A stretch of 45,306 nt of DNA from Candidatus Endomicrobiellum guadaloupense (GCA_031278895.1 JAITJN010000018.1:1-45306), one strand, 5' to 3'. Positions 35,847 through 44,892 are shown, counted from the first letter of the stretch. Numbers and translations are program-made. The notes: generated from the sequence alone by a model not told the origin.

Positions 35847-36026
35847 ATGACTGTTAATGAAATTCAAGAAAAAATCAATGAATTAAAAGCACAAAGAGAC
35901 AGTGTTGAAGGAACAAAATGCGAAGTTTACTCAAGAGTTGTAGGTTATTTGAGACCTGTTTCTCTATGGAATGAAGGAAAGAGAGAAGAATTTAAAATAC
36001 GTAAGACATATTGTCCTTGTGAATAA
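35847..36026 (+). CDS. Separate glycyl-radical subunit of NrdD
   Basis: A 59-residue protein between nrdD and nrdG. After a charged helix of about 22 residues it has SRVVGYLRPVSLWNEGKREEF, the glycyl-radical loop that normally ends NrdD; Gly33 should carry the radical. It ends KTYCPCE. ATG 35847 is preceded by AAGGGGGA, a proper ribosome site, and its TAA directly adjoins the nrdG ATG at 36027. This suggests an evolved split into two chains, not an accidental stop. The helix may dock on the helix that ends the large part. An alternative is a spare-part protein in the manner of GrcA for pyruvate formate-lyase, but here the large chain has no such loop of its own. Confidence 0.9.
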   Translation: MTVNEIQEKINELKAQRDSVEGTKCEVYSRVVGYLRPVSLWNEGKREEFKIRKTYCPCE

Positions 36027-36599
36027 ATGAAAATTGCAGGATTACAAAAATTATCATTGATAGACTATCCTGGGGTGCCTGCAGCTGTTATTTTTACTCA
36101 AGGCTGTAATATGACATGTCCTTATTGTCATAACCCCCAGTTAGTATATCCGGATTTATTTGAAACAACTATAAGTGATGAAGATATTTTTAGTTTTTTG
36201 AAAAAAAGACAGAAACTTCTTAAAGGTGTTGTTATAACAGGTGGGGAACCTACTCTTCAAAAAGATTTAATCGAATTCATAAAAAAAATAAAGAACTTAA
36301 AGTTCTCTATAAAGCTTGATACTAACGGAGCAGTCCCCAGAGTTTTAAAAGATTTAATTGATAAAAATCTTTTAGATTTTATTGCTATGGATATAAAATC
36401 GCCACAGGCCAAATACAATCTATTTTTTAAAGGCGATTTGGAAATGATAAAGCAATCTATAAATATAATTCAATCTTCAGGAATTGATCATATTTTTAGA
36501 ACTACATACGATACATCTATTCTAAGTGAATCAGACTTAAAGTCTATTAAAACATTAGCAACAACTTCAACACATATAGTGCAACAATGTAGGAAATAA
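36027..36599 (+). CDS. nrdG: Anaerobic ribonucleotide reductase activating protein (radical SAM)
   Basis: A 190-residue radical SAM enzyme that makes the glycyl radical of NrdD. The cluster motif C-x3-C-x2-C is CNMTCPYC near residue 30, followed by GGEPTLQ for SAM binding. It starts MKIAGLQKLSLIDYPG, typical of the NrdG2 branch. Homologs often continue 20-40 residues past the LQQFR-like motif, seen here as IVQQCRK just before the stop, so the C-terminus may be slightly shortened. Its ATG abuts the stop of the glycyl-radical gene. Confidence 0.93.
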   Translation: MKIAGLQKLSLIDYPGVPAAVIFTQGCNMTCPYCHNPQLVYPDLFETTISDEDIFSFLKKRQKLLKGVVITGGEPTLQKDLIEFIKKIKNLKFSIKLDTNGAVPRVLKDLIDKNLLDFIAMDIKSPQAKYNLFFKGDLEMIKQSINIIQSSGIDHIFRTTYDTSILSESDLKSIKTLATTSTHIVQQCRK

Positions 36600-36616
36600 A
36601 CATTTTTAATTATTGA

Positions 36617-36916
36617 TTAGTTAAGTCCAGGGAATTTCATATTGCCCATCATTTTTTTAGACTCTTCAGTCATAATAGATTGGGCTTTTTCTCTGGCTTC
36701 TTCAAAAGCTGCAAGCACAACTTTTTCAATTTTGTCTTTTTTTTCTTTAAACAACTCTTGAGGAATATTTAGACTCAAAAATTCGTTCCTGGCATTTACT
36801 TGTATTTTAACACCTTTATATTCAACGTCAATGACTTGCGACTTCAATCTTTTATTCATTTCATTAAGTTTACTTCTCATAGACATAGCTTCTTTTGCCA
36901 TCTTAAACAATTCCAT
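36617..36916 (-). CDS. ybaB: YbaB/EbfC family nucleoid-associated protein
   Basis: A 99-residue DNA-binding dimer of the YbaB/EbfC type. It has the N-terminal helix with KMAKEAMSMRSKLNEMNKRL, a central beta sheet with VIDVEYKGVKIQVNARNEF, and a Met-rich C-terminal helix ending GNMKFPGLN. AAAGGAG precedes the ATG. It closes the nadC-birA operon; recR and dnaX, its frequent neighbours, are absent here. Confidence 0.92.
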   Translation of the reverse strand: MELFKMAKEAMSMRSKLNEMNKRLKSQVIDVEYKGVKIQVNARNEFLSLNIPQELFKEKKDKIEKVVLAAFEEAREKAQSIMTEESKKMMGNMKFPGLN

Positions 36917-36917
36917 C

Positions 36918-37121
36918 TTAAATCTCCTTTCTATTTTTGGACGATTTTCTATCTATTATTGTCAGCGCCCTTACAACAACGCCAATAACCGCCCAGACAG
37001 CTATTAAACACCAAGCTAAAACTTTAAATCCTTTATAAAGAAAATATACTCCAAAGACTCCTGAAAGAGTTGATATTAAGAGCATATTTTTATATATGAC
37101 TGCTTTATTCCTTTGTTCCAT
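36918..37121 (-). CDS. 67-residue membrane protein, unknown
   Basis: Two predicted membrane segments (about residues 12-30 and 33-52) and a basic tail. It overlaps the upstream small membrane gene by 17 bp and ends just before the ybaB ATG, with the ybaB ribosome site inside its end. Family not recognised; may form a pair with the 62-residue protein. Confidence 0.65.
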   Translation of the reverse strand: MEQRNKAVIYKNMLLISTLSGVFGVYFLYKGFKVLAWCLIAVWAVIGVVVRALTIIDRKSSKNRKEI

Positions 37122-37293
37122 GCCTTCCTGCTTTATCTACTTTAACTATTATAGCATAAACAGTTATATTTAGTGAAAGTAACACTACAGCCGTTGCTAT
37201 ACCTGCAGTTGTGTTTGCAGCAAATGCCACAACAATACTTGCTAAAATATCAAGAATAAAAAGCGTGTAAAAAAATATCTTTATCTTTTTCAT
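37105..37293 (-). CDS. 62-residue membrane protein, unknown
   Basis: Two hydrophobic segments (about residues 6-25 and 29-52) and a basic tail. AAGGTGA precedes ATG 37293. The ATG overlaps the TGA of the restored NlpC/P60 frame (37290-37293), which supports both the gene and the ancestral length of its neighbour. Family not recognised. Confidence 0.65.
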   Translation of the reverse strand: MKKIKIFFYTLFILDILASIVVAFAANTTAGIATAVVLLSLNITVYAIIVKVDKAGRHGTKE

Positions 37294-38625
37294 TTTATCA
37301 CCTTTAACAAAGCTAATCTTTTAACTAAAGAGCCTTTTTTTGAATTTATTCCTATCAACATGCTTGAAACTGTAACTCTATTTAATAAATACATTAGATT
37401 ATTTTTTTCCGCCATAACCATACAATGAATGAATTATGTATGGCTGCCCATCATTACTTCCTAAATATAGCATTATGTGACCAAGTAAATAAAATATTGT
37501 TATGGTTATGCCTGGTATTGCTTTCTGTAATATTGTTTCAGTTTTTTGTTCATTAGTTCCTTGATCATCAAAATTTACCACAATATTTCCTATCTGACTT
37601 TGTGCTTTTGAATTTCTAGGGAACACTATACCAAAACAAGAAAAAATTTGCCTTACAAAGCTTGAGCAATCTGGATAACCGCTATCATCGCCCCATCCGT
37701 AAGGAATATCCAAATATTTAAATGCTTGATTGATAACACTGCTTTGAGTATATGGCAAAAAGCCTAAAGAAATATCTGCCTTTTTGACAAATACTTTTTT
37801 AAAGCTTAATTCTCCATTGGTTTTTGTAACCGGAACTTCAACCTCAACAATATTTGCGACTATTCTTGAACATGGTAGTATAGACCCCATTCTGACATTA
37901 TCATAAAAATCAGACATGTTTGAACTATTATATAAATCCGCTTGCTTTGAAATCACAATCACAAAATTCTGTTTCTTTTTGTAAGTCTCTATATTTTTCT
38001 TTGAACCAAAAGCAATGGAATCAGCAGTTATCCAACCATCTGAAATTTCAGAAATTACGTAATACCAATTTTTGTCTAAAGTTGAATACAAAACAATTAA
38101 TGGAGATGCAAAATCAAGCTGCGTTTCTTGCAATCTGTCTAAATTTGTTGATGTTAAAGATGAATATAGAGGTTCTTTAACTGGCAAAATCCTTAGATCT
38201 GCAATTTTTGTCGTTATTGCAAAAGTTTCGTTTGAGTAAGAACAATTATAATCTATACTATTTAATATTGAGTTAATATATTTTTTACCTGCACGATTTA
38301 AAGAAGAATTATAATAACTTCCATATTTCCGCACAATTTGAGAAGACTTTTTCTTAGTAAATACATCCTCTTTATTTAAATCTAAATTAAAAATATCCTT
38401 TATATGCCTATTGTTCTCTATTGTAATTTTATTAAATTCATCTATTTCTTTTTTAGAAAGAATTATTCTGTTTGGATTTTTGATCTTTGATATCCAAAAA
38501 TATGGCGTCTTCATATCTCTTGAAACATCGCTAAAAGATTCTGGAGATGGCACAACTACTTGTTTTGATAAACATGAAGAAAGGAAAACAAAACATAAAA
38601 GTAAAATACTAATTTTTAATTTCAT
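37290..38625 (-). pseudogene. SH3/NlpC-P60 lipoprotein peptidase with frameshift in an A-run
   Basis: The main frame (37399-38625, 408 residues) has a lipoprotein signal with lipobox LSSC near residues 15-18, an N-terminal NlpC/P60-associated region, SH3b-like domains (about 130-280), and an NlpC/P60 peptidase with Cys in GYPDCSSFVRQ and His in GHIMLYLG. It cuts peptidoglycan peptides, probably at D-Glu-diaminoacid bonds. The frame stops at GYGGKK. If one A is added to the seven-A run (T's at 37402-37408), the frame continues 36 residues to TGA at 37290, with the family-like end SKKGSLVKRLALLKVIK and an ATGA junction to the next gene. Both catalytic residues precede the break, so the short form may retain activity, or slippage may restore the frame. 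Confidence 0.8.
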
Positions 38626-39563
38626 TAGTTTAATCTTAAAGTTCCTGATATTATTTTTTCTACCCCATTTGTTGTTTTTACAATAAGTTTCCCATCTTTG
38701 TCTATACCTAAATTTATACCGAAAACAACATTATATCCGTCATCAATGGTAATAGATTTATTTTTATATGCTAGTTTATCATTGTATTCATCTGCAAAAA
38801 AACTGAAACATTTATTTTGAAAATCATCATATATATTTTCAAAATTAATTAAGAAAGAAGCAAGGAAAGCAGACCGGTCTGTTTCTTTTTCTAAAACTTC
38901 TTTAAGTGATATTGAAATATTTTTTAGCTCTTTTGGAAGCGTATTGTTAATGTTTATACCTATACCGACAACCAACCAATCTATCCTATCTTGCTGTGCA
39001 GACATTTCTACTAATATACCTGCAATCTTCTTACCATTTACAAGGACATCGTTAGGCCACTTTATCTCACTATCAACTTTATATTCTTTAAGTGTTCTAT
39101 TTAGCGCTATACTTAAAATCAGAGATACTTTAGATAATTCTTCTGGACGTATTAAAGGCTTTAGTAATATTGAAAACCAAAGCCCACCTTCATTAGAATT
39201 CCACATTCTTTTTATTCGTCCGTAAGCATTGGTTTGTTTTTCTGCAATAACAATAATGCCTTCATCAAAATTTCTCTCTGCAAGTTTTTTTACACTTGTC
39301 TGTGTTGACGCCAGCTCTTTATAATATTTTAAAATCTTACAGATTTTAAGACTTCTTTTCAAATTACATTCTATCTCATATTCATTGAAAAGAACTTTAT
39401 CATTAATAAGAACATACCCTTTGTGAGAAGAATTTATTGTATATCCGATTCGTTTCAAAACATTGATCTGTTTGTGCACTGCAGCTCTTGAAATTCCTAA
39501 AAGCCTACCAATACTATTACCTGAAACAACCTCTTTGGACTTAAGAATTTCAAGAATATTCAT
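38625..39563 (-). CDS. birA: Biotin-protein ligase with repressor domain
   Basis: A 312-residue bifunctional BirA. Residues 1-60 form a winged HTH (SGNSIGRLLGISRAAVHKQI) that would bind a biotin operator. The ligase domain has GRIKRMWNSNEGGLWFS, KWPNDVLVNGKKIAGIL and VGIGININN; the C-terminal SH3-like domain ends the protein. It attaches biotin to carboxylase subunits. TAATG overlap with the NlpC/P60 gene; it starts directly after nadC. Confidence 0.95.
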   Translation of the reverse strand: MNILEILKSKEVVSGNSIGRLLGISRAAVHKQINVLKRIGYTINSSHKGYVLINDKVLFNEYEIECNLKRSLKICKILKYYKELASTQTSVKKLAERNFDEGIIVIAEKQTNAYGRIKRMWNSNEGGLWFSILLKPLIRPEELSKVSLILSIALNRTLKEYKVDSEIKWPNDVLVNGKKIAGILVEMSAQQDRIDWLVVGIGININNTLPKELKNISISLKEVLEKETDRSAFLASFLINFENIYDDFQNKCFSFFADEYNDKLAYKNKSITIDDGYNVVFGINLGIDKDGKLIVKTTNGVEKIISGTLRLN

Positions 39564-39564
39564 A

Positions 39565-40416
39565 TTAATTTATCGCCACTTCAAACGTTATATCTAAAGC
39601 AGGGGCAGAATGTGTTATCATACCTATTGATATTCTATCTATATCAATCTTTGCAAATTCTTTAACAGTATCAAAGTCTACACCACCGGAAATTTCTATT
39701 TCAGGTTTATAACTTTGAGTTGAGCTTTTTCTTATAACATCAATCATCTCACCTGCAGTTTTGTATGTTGTATTATCAAGCATTATGATATCTGCTTTTG
39801 CAGACAATGCCTTTTTAACTTCTTCCAAAACCTCGCATTCTACTTCAACTTTAATATCTGTATATTTCTGCCTAAAGTTATATATTGCAGAAGTTAAATT
39901 TTTTATAAGTTTAAGATGATTGTCTTTTATAAGAACCATATCAGAAAGACCCATTCTGTGGTTAGTCCCACCACCGCATCTTACGCAATATTTAGCAAGC
40001 TCTCTATAACCTGGGAGAATTTTTCTTGTGTCATAAATTTTTGTTTTGCCATTTTCTGTTGCTTTTACAAAAACATTCGTCAAAGTTGCAATTCCTGACA
40101 TATATTGCAAAAAATTAAGAGCAGTTCTTTCTCCAGATAAAATTATCCTTGCAGGACCATTTATTTCAAGAATTTTATCACCTTGTTTAAGAGAGTCTCC
40201 ATCTTTCTTTTTTATTATTGCTTGGCAATCATTGTCAAGCGTTTTAAAAACTTTAACAAAAACATCAACGCCTGCAAGAACACCATCTTTATTTGCTATC
40301 AAAACAGCTTTTGCTTTTTTATCTTCCGGAACAAATTCTTTTGAAGTAATATCATTAAATACACCGTCTTCTTCTAAAGCAAGTTTTATTAAAGTATCTA
40401 GAGTGTTCATTTTCAT
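39565..40416 (-). CDS. nadC: Nicotinate-nucleotide pyrophosphorylase (quinolinate phosphoribosyltransferase)
   Basis: A 283-residue enzyme that turns quinolinate and PRPP into nicotinate mononucleotide in NAD synthesis. Seen are SGERTALNFLQYMSGIAT, TRKILPGYRELAKYCVRCGGG, HRMGLSDMVLIKDNH and IEISGGVDFDTV, all family hallmarks. The nadC-birA adjacency is common. First in its operon; an ATG two codons later is an alternative start. Confidence 0.96.
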   Translation of the reverse strand: MKMNTLDTLIKLALEEDGVFNDITSKEFVPEDKKAKAVLIANKDGVLAGVDVFVKVFKTLDNDCQAIIKKKDGDSLKQGDKILEINGPARIILSGERTALNFLQYMSGIATLTNVFVKATENGKTKIYDTRKILPGYRELAKYCVRCGGGTNHRMGLSDMVLIKDNHLKLIKNLTSAIYNFRQKYTDIKVEVECEVLEEVKKALSAKADIIMLDNTTYKTAGEMIDVIRKSSTQSYKPEIEISGGVDFDTVKEFAKIDIDRISIGMITHSAPALDITFEVAIN

Positions 40417-40623
40417 ACCTAACTTTAATATTTAGATAATTTCATAATAATATTTAAGTTTATAAAATCATAAATCAATAATTTGGATTCTTCCTTGTGT
40501 ACGTGCATGTCATATTATATAGCTTTCTGGATAATGGATCCATTCTTCCCTTATGTGTAACAGTCCTACCTTTATGATTTTTATAAAACAATAAAACTGA
40601 CACAAATATTATATTAACCACTT

Positions 40624-41109
40624 CTAATTATTCTTGTTATTAATACTATTTAATTGAGAATACAAATTTACCATTTCTATGACGCTGATAGCTGCATCTG
40701 CACCTTTGTTGCCAGATTTTGCTCCTGCTCTTTCAATTGCCTGCTCTATGGATTCAGTAGTTACAACTCCAAAAACTACTGGAACATTCCCATTAATGCT
40801 AACAGCTGCAACTCCTTTTGAAACTTCTGCAGCAATATAATCAAAGTGTGGAGTTGCGCCTCTGATAACACAACCTAAACAAATTATACCATCAACTTTT
40901 TTGTTGTCAGCTATTTTTTTTGCAACTGCAGGGATTTCAAACGCTCCTGGTACCCAATAAGTTGAGATATCTTCATCAGATGCACCGTGTCTTACAAGCA
41001 TGTCTTGCGCGCCGGATATTAGCTTACCTGTAATAAACTCATTGAATCTTGACGCTACTATTGCGAATTTTTTCCCATCTGCTTTTAATTGTCCATTAAT
41101 AATTTTCAT
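40624..41109 (-). CDS. ribH: Lumazine synthase (6,7-dimethyl-8-ribityllumazine synthase)
   Basis: A 161-residue enzyme for the penultimate riboflavin step. It has [37 protein letters not shown] (with the catalytic His) and [10 protein letters not shown], the full RibH pattern. Likely forms a capsid-like or pentameric assembly. Last gene of the rib operon. Confidence 0.97.
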   Translation of the reverse strand: MKIINGQLKADGKKFAIVASRFNEFITGKLISGAQDMLVRHGASDEDISTYWVPGAFEIPAVAKKIADNKKVDGIICLGCVIRGATPHFDYIAAEVSKGVAAVSINGNVPVVFGVVTTESIEQAIERAGAKSGNKGADAAISVIEMVNLYSQLNSINNKNN

Positions 41110-41124
41110 TTATTCCCCTTATAC

Positions 41125-42336
41125 CTAAACTGTTTTTAACATATGTCCCATTTTTTCTTTTTTTGTTTTTAAATATCTTTTATTTGCTTTTGTAGGATTT
41201 ATTTCCACAGGAATACGCTTTGCTATTTTTAAACCATATCCTTTAAGTCCAACTATTTTCTTAGGGTTGTTAGTCATAATATTTATACTTTTTATTCCAA
41301 GCTTTGAAAGTATTTGCACGCATATCGCATAATCCCTTAAGTCTGAAGGGAAGCCAAGAGCTACATTAGCTTCTACAGTATCAAGACCTTGCTCCTGTAG
41401 GTGATATGCTTTCAACTTGTTTACTAAACCTATACCTCTTCCTTCTTGGTGCATGTATAAAAGAACACCTTGCCCTTCTTTTTCTATAGCGTTAAGAGCA
41501 GCTTCAAGCTGATAGCCACAATCACATCTTAAAGAATGGAAAATATCACCAGTCTCACATGACGAATGAACTCTCACCAAAACATTTTTTTTATTTTTAA
41601 CATTACCTTTTATTACAGCCAAATGCGATTCTTTTGTTATAGCATCTTCAAATAAAGTCATTTTAAAATCACCATATCTTGTTGGCAAATCAACAGCAAC
41701 AACTTCTTTGACAAAGTTCTCAGTACGTCTGCGATAATTTATAAGTTCTGCAATTGTCACTATTTTAAGTTTATGTTTTTTTGCAAACTTTACTAAACCT
41801 GGCATTCTTGCCATTGTCCCATCTTCATTCATTATTTCGCAGATAACACCTGCAGGATAAAGTCCTGCAAGGTTAGCTAAATCTACTGCAGCTTCAGTAT
41901 GTCCTGCCCTTAACAAAACACCGCCTTCTTTATACCTTAAAGGAAAGATGTGTCCTGGTCTTGCAAAATCTTTAGCTTTGGCAGATTTATCTATAAGTTT
42001 CTTTACAGTTATAGATCTGTCGTAGGCAGATATTCCTGTGGTTGTTCCTATTCTGTAATCAACAGATACGGTAAAAGAACAGCCTTTTTTTTCAGTAGGG
42101 TTTTCAACCATGTTTTCTATATCAAGCTGTTCTAAACGTTCGTGATTTATTGGTACGCATATAAGTCCTCTGGCATACTTAGTCATAAAGTTTATAAGCT
42201 GCGGAGTAACCTTTTGTGCAGCACAAACTATATCTCCCTCATTTTCTCTGCCAGGGTCATCAACAACAATAACAGGTTTTCCTTCCTTTATATCCTTTAT
42301 TGCATTTTCTACAGTTGCAAAAACATCGTTCTTCAT
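41125..42336 (-). CDS. ribBA: Bifunctional DHBP synthase / GTP cyclohydrolase II
   Basis: A 403-residue two-domain protein supplying both riboflavin precursors. Domain 1 (about 1-200) makes dihydroxybutanone phosphate, with DDPGRENEGDIVCAA and GHTEAAVDLA. Domain 2 (about 205-403) opens GTP, with the Zn site SSCETGDIFHSLRCDCG and the QEGRGIGL motif. Lies 3 bp after ribE and 15 bp before ribH. Confidence 0.97.
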   Translation of the reverse strand: MKNDVFATVENAIKDIKEGKPVIVVDDPGRENEGDIVCAAQKVTPQLINFMTKYARGLICVPINHERLEQLDIENMVENPTEKKGCSFTVSVDYRIGTTTGISAYDRSITVKKLIDKSAKAKDFARPGHIFPLRYKEGGVLLRAGHTEAAVDLANLAGLYPAGVICEIMNEDGTMARMPGLVKFAKKHKLKIVTIAELINYRRRTENFVKEVVAVDLPTRYGDFKMTLFEDAITKESHLAVIKGNVKNKKNVLVRVHSSCETGDIFHSLRCDCGYQLEAALNAIEKEGQGVLLYMHQEGRGIGLVNKLKAYHLQEQGLDTVEANVALGFPSDLRDYAICVQILSKLGIKSINIMTNNPKKIVGLKGYGLKIAKRIPVEINPTKANKRYLKTKKEKMGHMLKTV

Positions 42337-42339
42337 TTT

Positions 42340-42960
42340 CTACTCCACAAATCCATTTCTTTTTAACATTTCAAAAGAAATATTAGTTGTTTCTTTTTTT
42401 GTAAACGTCTCTACATATTTTGCAAGAACATCAGTTTCAATATTTACTTCATCTCTTGCCTTTTTTAACTGCATTATTGTATTGCCAAAAGTTTCTGGAA
42501 TTATAAAAATTTCAAATCCATAATCTAAAATTGAAGCAATTGTTAAACTTATTCCATCAACTGCAATGGAACCTTTATTAACACAATAATTTAAAATATC
42601 TTTTTCGCATAAAAATTTGACTTTATAAAATCCTTTCAAGACTTCAATTTTTTCTATTTTTGCAATACCATCTACATGGCCGCTTACTATATGTCCGCCA
42701 AGTCTTGAAGAAAGTGCTAATGCTCTTTCTAAATTTACTTTTGAATCTTTCTTTAACTTTGAAAGCGTTGTAATTTTGTCAGTATGCGGACTGTAATCTG
42801 CTGCAAAGATATTTTTGTTTATAGACACTACCGTTAAACAAACACCATTTACGGAAATACTGGCGCCTTTTGAAATATCATTAAGTGTTGTCTCTATTTC
42901 AATCCTTGAAGATGAAATATTTTTTATTACACCAATATCTTCAATTAACCCTGTAAACAT
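42340..42960 (-). CDS. ribE: Riboflavin synthase alpha chain
   Basis: A 206-residue enzyme with two lumazine-binding repeats. The first begins MFTGLIEDIG and contains SISVNGVCLTV; the second has GSIAVDGISLT. Dismutates two lumazines to riboflavin. Its ATG overlaps the ribD TAA by one base, so translation is coupled to the riboswitch-controlled ribD. Confidence 0.96.
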   Translation of the reverse strand: MFTGLIEDIGVIKNISSSRIEIETTLNDISKGASISVNGVCLTVVSINKNIFAADYSPHTDKITTLSKLKKDSKVNLERALALSSRLGGHIVSGHVDGIAKIEKIEVLKGFYKVKFLCEKDILNYCVNKGSIAVDGISLTIASILDYGFEIFIIPETFGNTIMQLKKARDEVNIETDVLAKYVETFTKKETTNISFEMLKRNGFVE

Positions 42961-44033
42961 TATTTGTCCTTTAAGGTTCCTGTTATAAGCAGATCATTGC
43001 CTATTTTTTTTACTTTCATATTTTTTACTTTTATAGCCTCTGAAATTTTTTTAACCCCAACACCGCCAACTACAGGCACAGCATTCTTACCGCCAGATAT
43101 TTTTGGAGCAATAAAAAAGAATACATCATCAACAGCATTTGAAAATAATGCAGATGAAATTATTTCACCTCCTCCTTCTATTAAAATCTTTTTTACAGAT
43201 AAAGAGTTTAATTTCTTTATTATTACATTAAAATCTTTTTTTGCTGCATTCATATCAACAGAGGCTAAAATAATTCCTTCTTTATCCAACAAATGCTTTG
43301 GGATATTATTAACGTTTGAATCATAGACAACAATAGTCGGAATACTTCCATCAAACAAATGATAATATCTTGGAAGTTTTAGTTTTGAGTCTATAACTAC
43401 TCTAATAGGATTCTTTAAATTTTTAGAACGCGATGTAAGAAATGGGTTATCTTTTAGAGCGGTATTAAATCCAACAAGAACTGCATCATATTGAGATCTC
43501 ATCTTATGGACAAAGCTTCTTGATTTTTCCGATGTTATCCATTTTGAATCATAATCATGCGTGGCAATTTTACCGTCAATAGTCATAGCTGCTTTGACTG
43601 TTACCTTTGGCTTATCTTGTAAAAATTTGAGATACTCTTTAACAAGAACTTTAGACTTTTTTTTCAACATTCCTTCATAAACTTCTATATCATTTTTCTC
43701 GAGCAAGTCTTTAGCGCCAGATACATTTTTATCATGGAAAGAAAAGAATACTTTTTTTATTCCAGCTTTTATAATTGCAAGCGTGCATGGAGGCCGCTTG
43801 CCATAACTGTTGCAAGGCTCCAGCGTAACATATAAGTCTGCATTTTTAGCATTTTTACTTGCATTATCTAATGCATTAATTTCAGCGTGTTTTCCACCAA
43901 AATATTTATGCCAGCCTTTACCAACAACTTTATTATCTTTAACAATAACACAGCCAACCAAAGGATTTGTATAAACTTTACCTTTGCCTTTTTTTGCAAG
44001 ATTTATGGCCATACGCATGTATTTTTTGTTCAT
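42960..44033 (-). CDS. ribD: Bifunctional riboflavin deaminase/reductase RibD
   Basis: A 357-residue protein. The N-terminal cytidine-deaminase-like domain has Zn ligands in GGKHAEINAL and EPCNSYGKRPPC; the C-terminal DHFR-like reductase has VKAAMTIDGKIAT and KILIEGGGE. ATG 44033 gives the usual start MNKKYMRMA; a TTG six codons earlier would use up the GAGG. The GAGG at 44046-44049 lies 13 bases before this ATG, rather far, and inside a hairpin that can hide it. Confidence 0.95.
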   Translation of the reverse strand: MNKKYMRMAINLAKKGKGKVYTNPLVGCVIVKDNKVVGKGWHKYFGGKHAEINALDNASKNAKNADLYVTLEPCNSYGKRPPCTLAIIKAGIKKVFFSFHDKNVSGAKDLLEKNDIEVYEGMLKKKSKVLVKEYLKFLQDKPKVTVKAAMTIDGKIATHDYDSKWITSEKSRSFVHKMRSQYDAVLVGFNTALKDNPFLTSRSKNLKNPIRVVIDSKLKLPRYYHLFDGSIPTIVVYDSNVNNIPKHLLDKEGIILASVDMNAAKKDFNVIIKKLNSLSVKKILIEGGGEIISSALFSNAVDDVFFFIAPKISGGKNAVPVVGGVGVKKISEAIKVKNMKVKKIGNDLLITGTLKDK

Positions 44034-44046
44034 ATAAAAGAAAATC

Positions 44047-44070
44047 CTCAAAACAAAAAAATGTTTCGAG
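44047..44070 (-). promoter_or_regulatory. Hairpin masking the ribD ribosome site (riboswitch output)
   Basis: On minus CTCGAAACA (44062-44070) pairs with TGTTTTGAG (44047-44055) around six T's, with one mismatch. It covers the GAGG before ribD. No terminator with a T-run was seen, so FMN control is probably translational. Confidence 0.6.
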
Positions 44071-44094
44071 AGTATAAAATAAACCTTATTTTAT

Positions 44095-44271
44095 CTTCTC
44101 GCATCCGGACTAAAGCGCAAGTTTGCGCTATCACCGTCGGCATCCGATTCTCACGGACTCAGTTTTTGCATTGCAACAATGCAAACTCGCAGGCTTAAGA
44201 AGTTTTAACTTCTATCACTGCCGGTAAGGAATAGTGTCCAAAATACTAGACACTTTCACCTTCCCCGAAGA
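44095..44271 (-). ncRNA. FMN riboswitch (RFN element)
   Basis: All conserved RFN blocks appear in order on minus: CTTCGGGGAAGGTGAAA, CCTTACCGGCAGTGATAG, GAGTCCGTGAGA, GATGCCGACGGTGATAG, and AGTCCGGATGCGAGAAG, with variable hairpins between. It precedes ribD by about 60 bases, so FMN represses riboflavin synthesis. Confidence 0.96.
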
Positions 44272-44303
44272 CTATTGAAGACTATTGTTATTTAACTATG
44301 TCA

Positions 44304-44333
44304 ATTGTATTTATTTTTACATATATGTGTCAA
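44304..44333 (-). promoter_or_regulatory. Promoter of the rib operon
   Basis: On minus TTGACA (44328-44333), 18 bp, TACAAT (44304-44309), placing the start about 25 bases before the riboswitch. The -35 box overlaps the stop codon of the acetyltransferase gene. Confidence 0.75.
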
Positions 44334-44785
44334 CTTAGTGAAAACAGCAAAGGAACTTCTCCGCAGTCTGGGAACAAATAACAATTAACGCATTCGTTCC
44401 AAATTTTATGAGGAAGTATTTCTTTTGGTATTTCAACATACCCAAGCTTTTTAAAAAAGTTTGGTTTAAAAGTAAGTGTGAAAACTTTTTTTATTCCAAG
44501 ATCTGTGGCATTCTCTTGTAATCTTTCAACTATCTTTCTACCTATGCCTTGCGCTTTATATTCTTCAGTCACTGCTAAAGCTTTAACTTCAGCCAAGTCT
44601 TCCCAAGATACATGCAAAGATCCACAAGCTATTACCTGTCCTTCTTTTTCGAGAACAACAAATTCCTGTATATTCTCATATATGGCATTTAAAGATCTGT
44701 GGAGCATTTCTTTATTATTAGCATAATGCTCAACAAGGGCATGTATCCCTTTTACATCAGAAACTTTTGCCGGTCTTATATTCAT
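44330..44785 (-). CDS. GNAT acetyltransferase, short ArgA-like type
   Basis: A 151-residue GNAT enzyme. It has acetyl-CoA-binding YKAQGIGRKIVERL and the pattern of short N-acetylglutamate synthases: MNIRPAKVSDV at the start, LHVSWEDLAEVKALAV, LTFKPNFFKKLGYVEI, and the Cys-rich tail WNECVNCYLFPDCGE. It may make N-acetylglutamate for arginine synthesis; other amine acceptors are possible. It is followed at once by the rib promoter. Confidence 0.85.
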   Translation of the reverse strand: MNIRPAKVSDVKGIHALVEHYANNKEMLHRSLNAIYENIQEFVVLEKEGQVIACGSLHVSWEDLAEVKALAVTEEYKAQGIGRKIVERLQENATDLGIKKVFTLTFKPNFFKKLGYVEIPKEILPHKIWNECVNCYLFPDCGEVPLLFSLS

Positions 44786-44892
44786 TTTCCCCTCATTAAA
44801 AATCTAGCTACAAGCGTTATTGTATAAATTGCCTTATTAGTAGTCAAATTTTAAACTATAGCAATAATTTTACTTTGTCCATAACACAAAAT

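Noticed and set aside
40533-40544. 12-bp perfect palindrome AATGGATCCATT between nadC and ribH
   Set aside because: Too far from either gene's expected promoter and short enough to be chance.
44295-44303. Second TTGACA on minus before the rib riboswitch
   Set aside because: No -10 box at 16-18 bp; the upstream TTGACA/TACAAT pair fits better.
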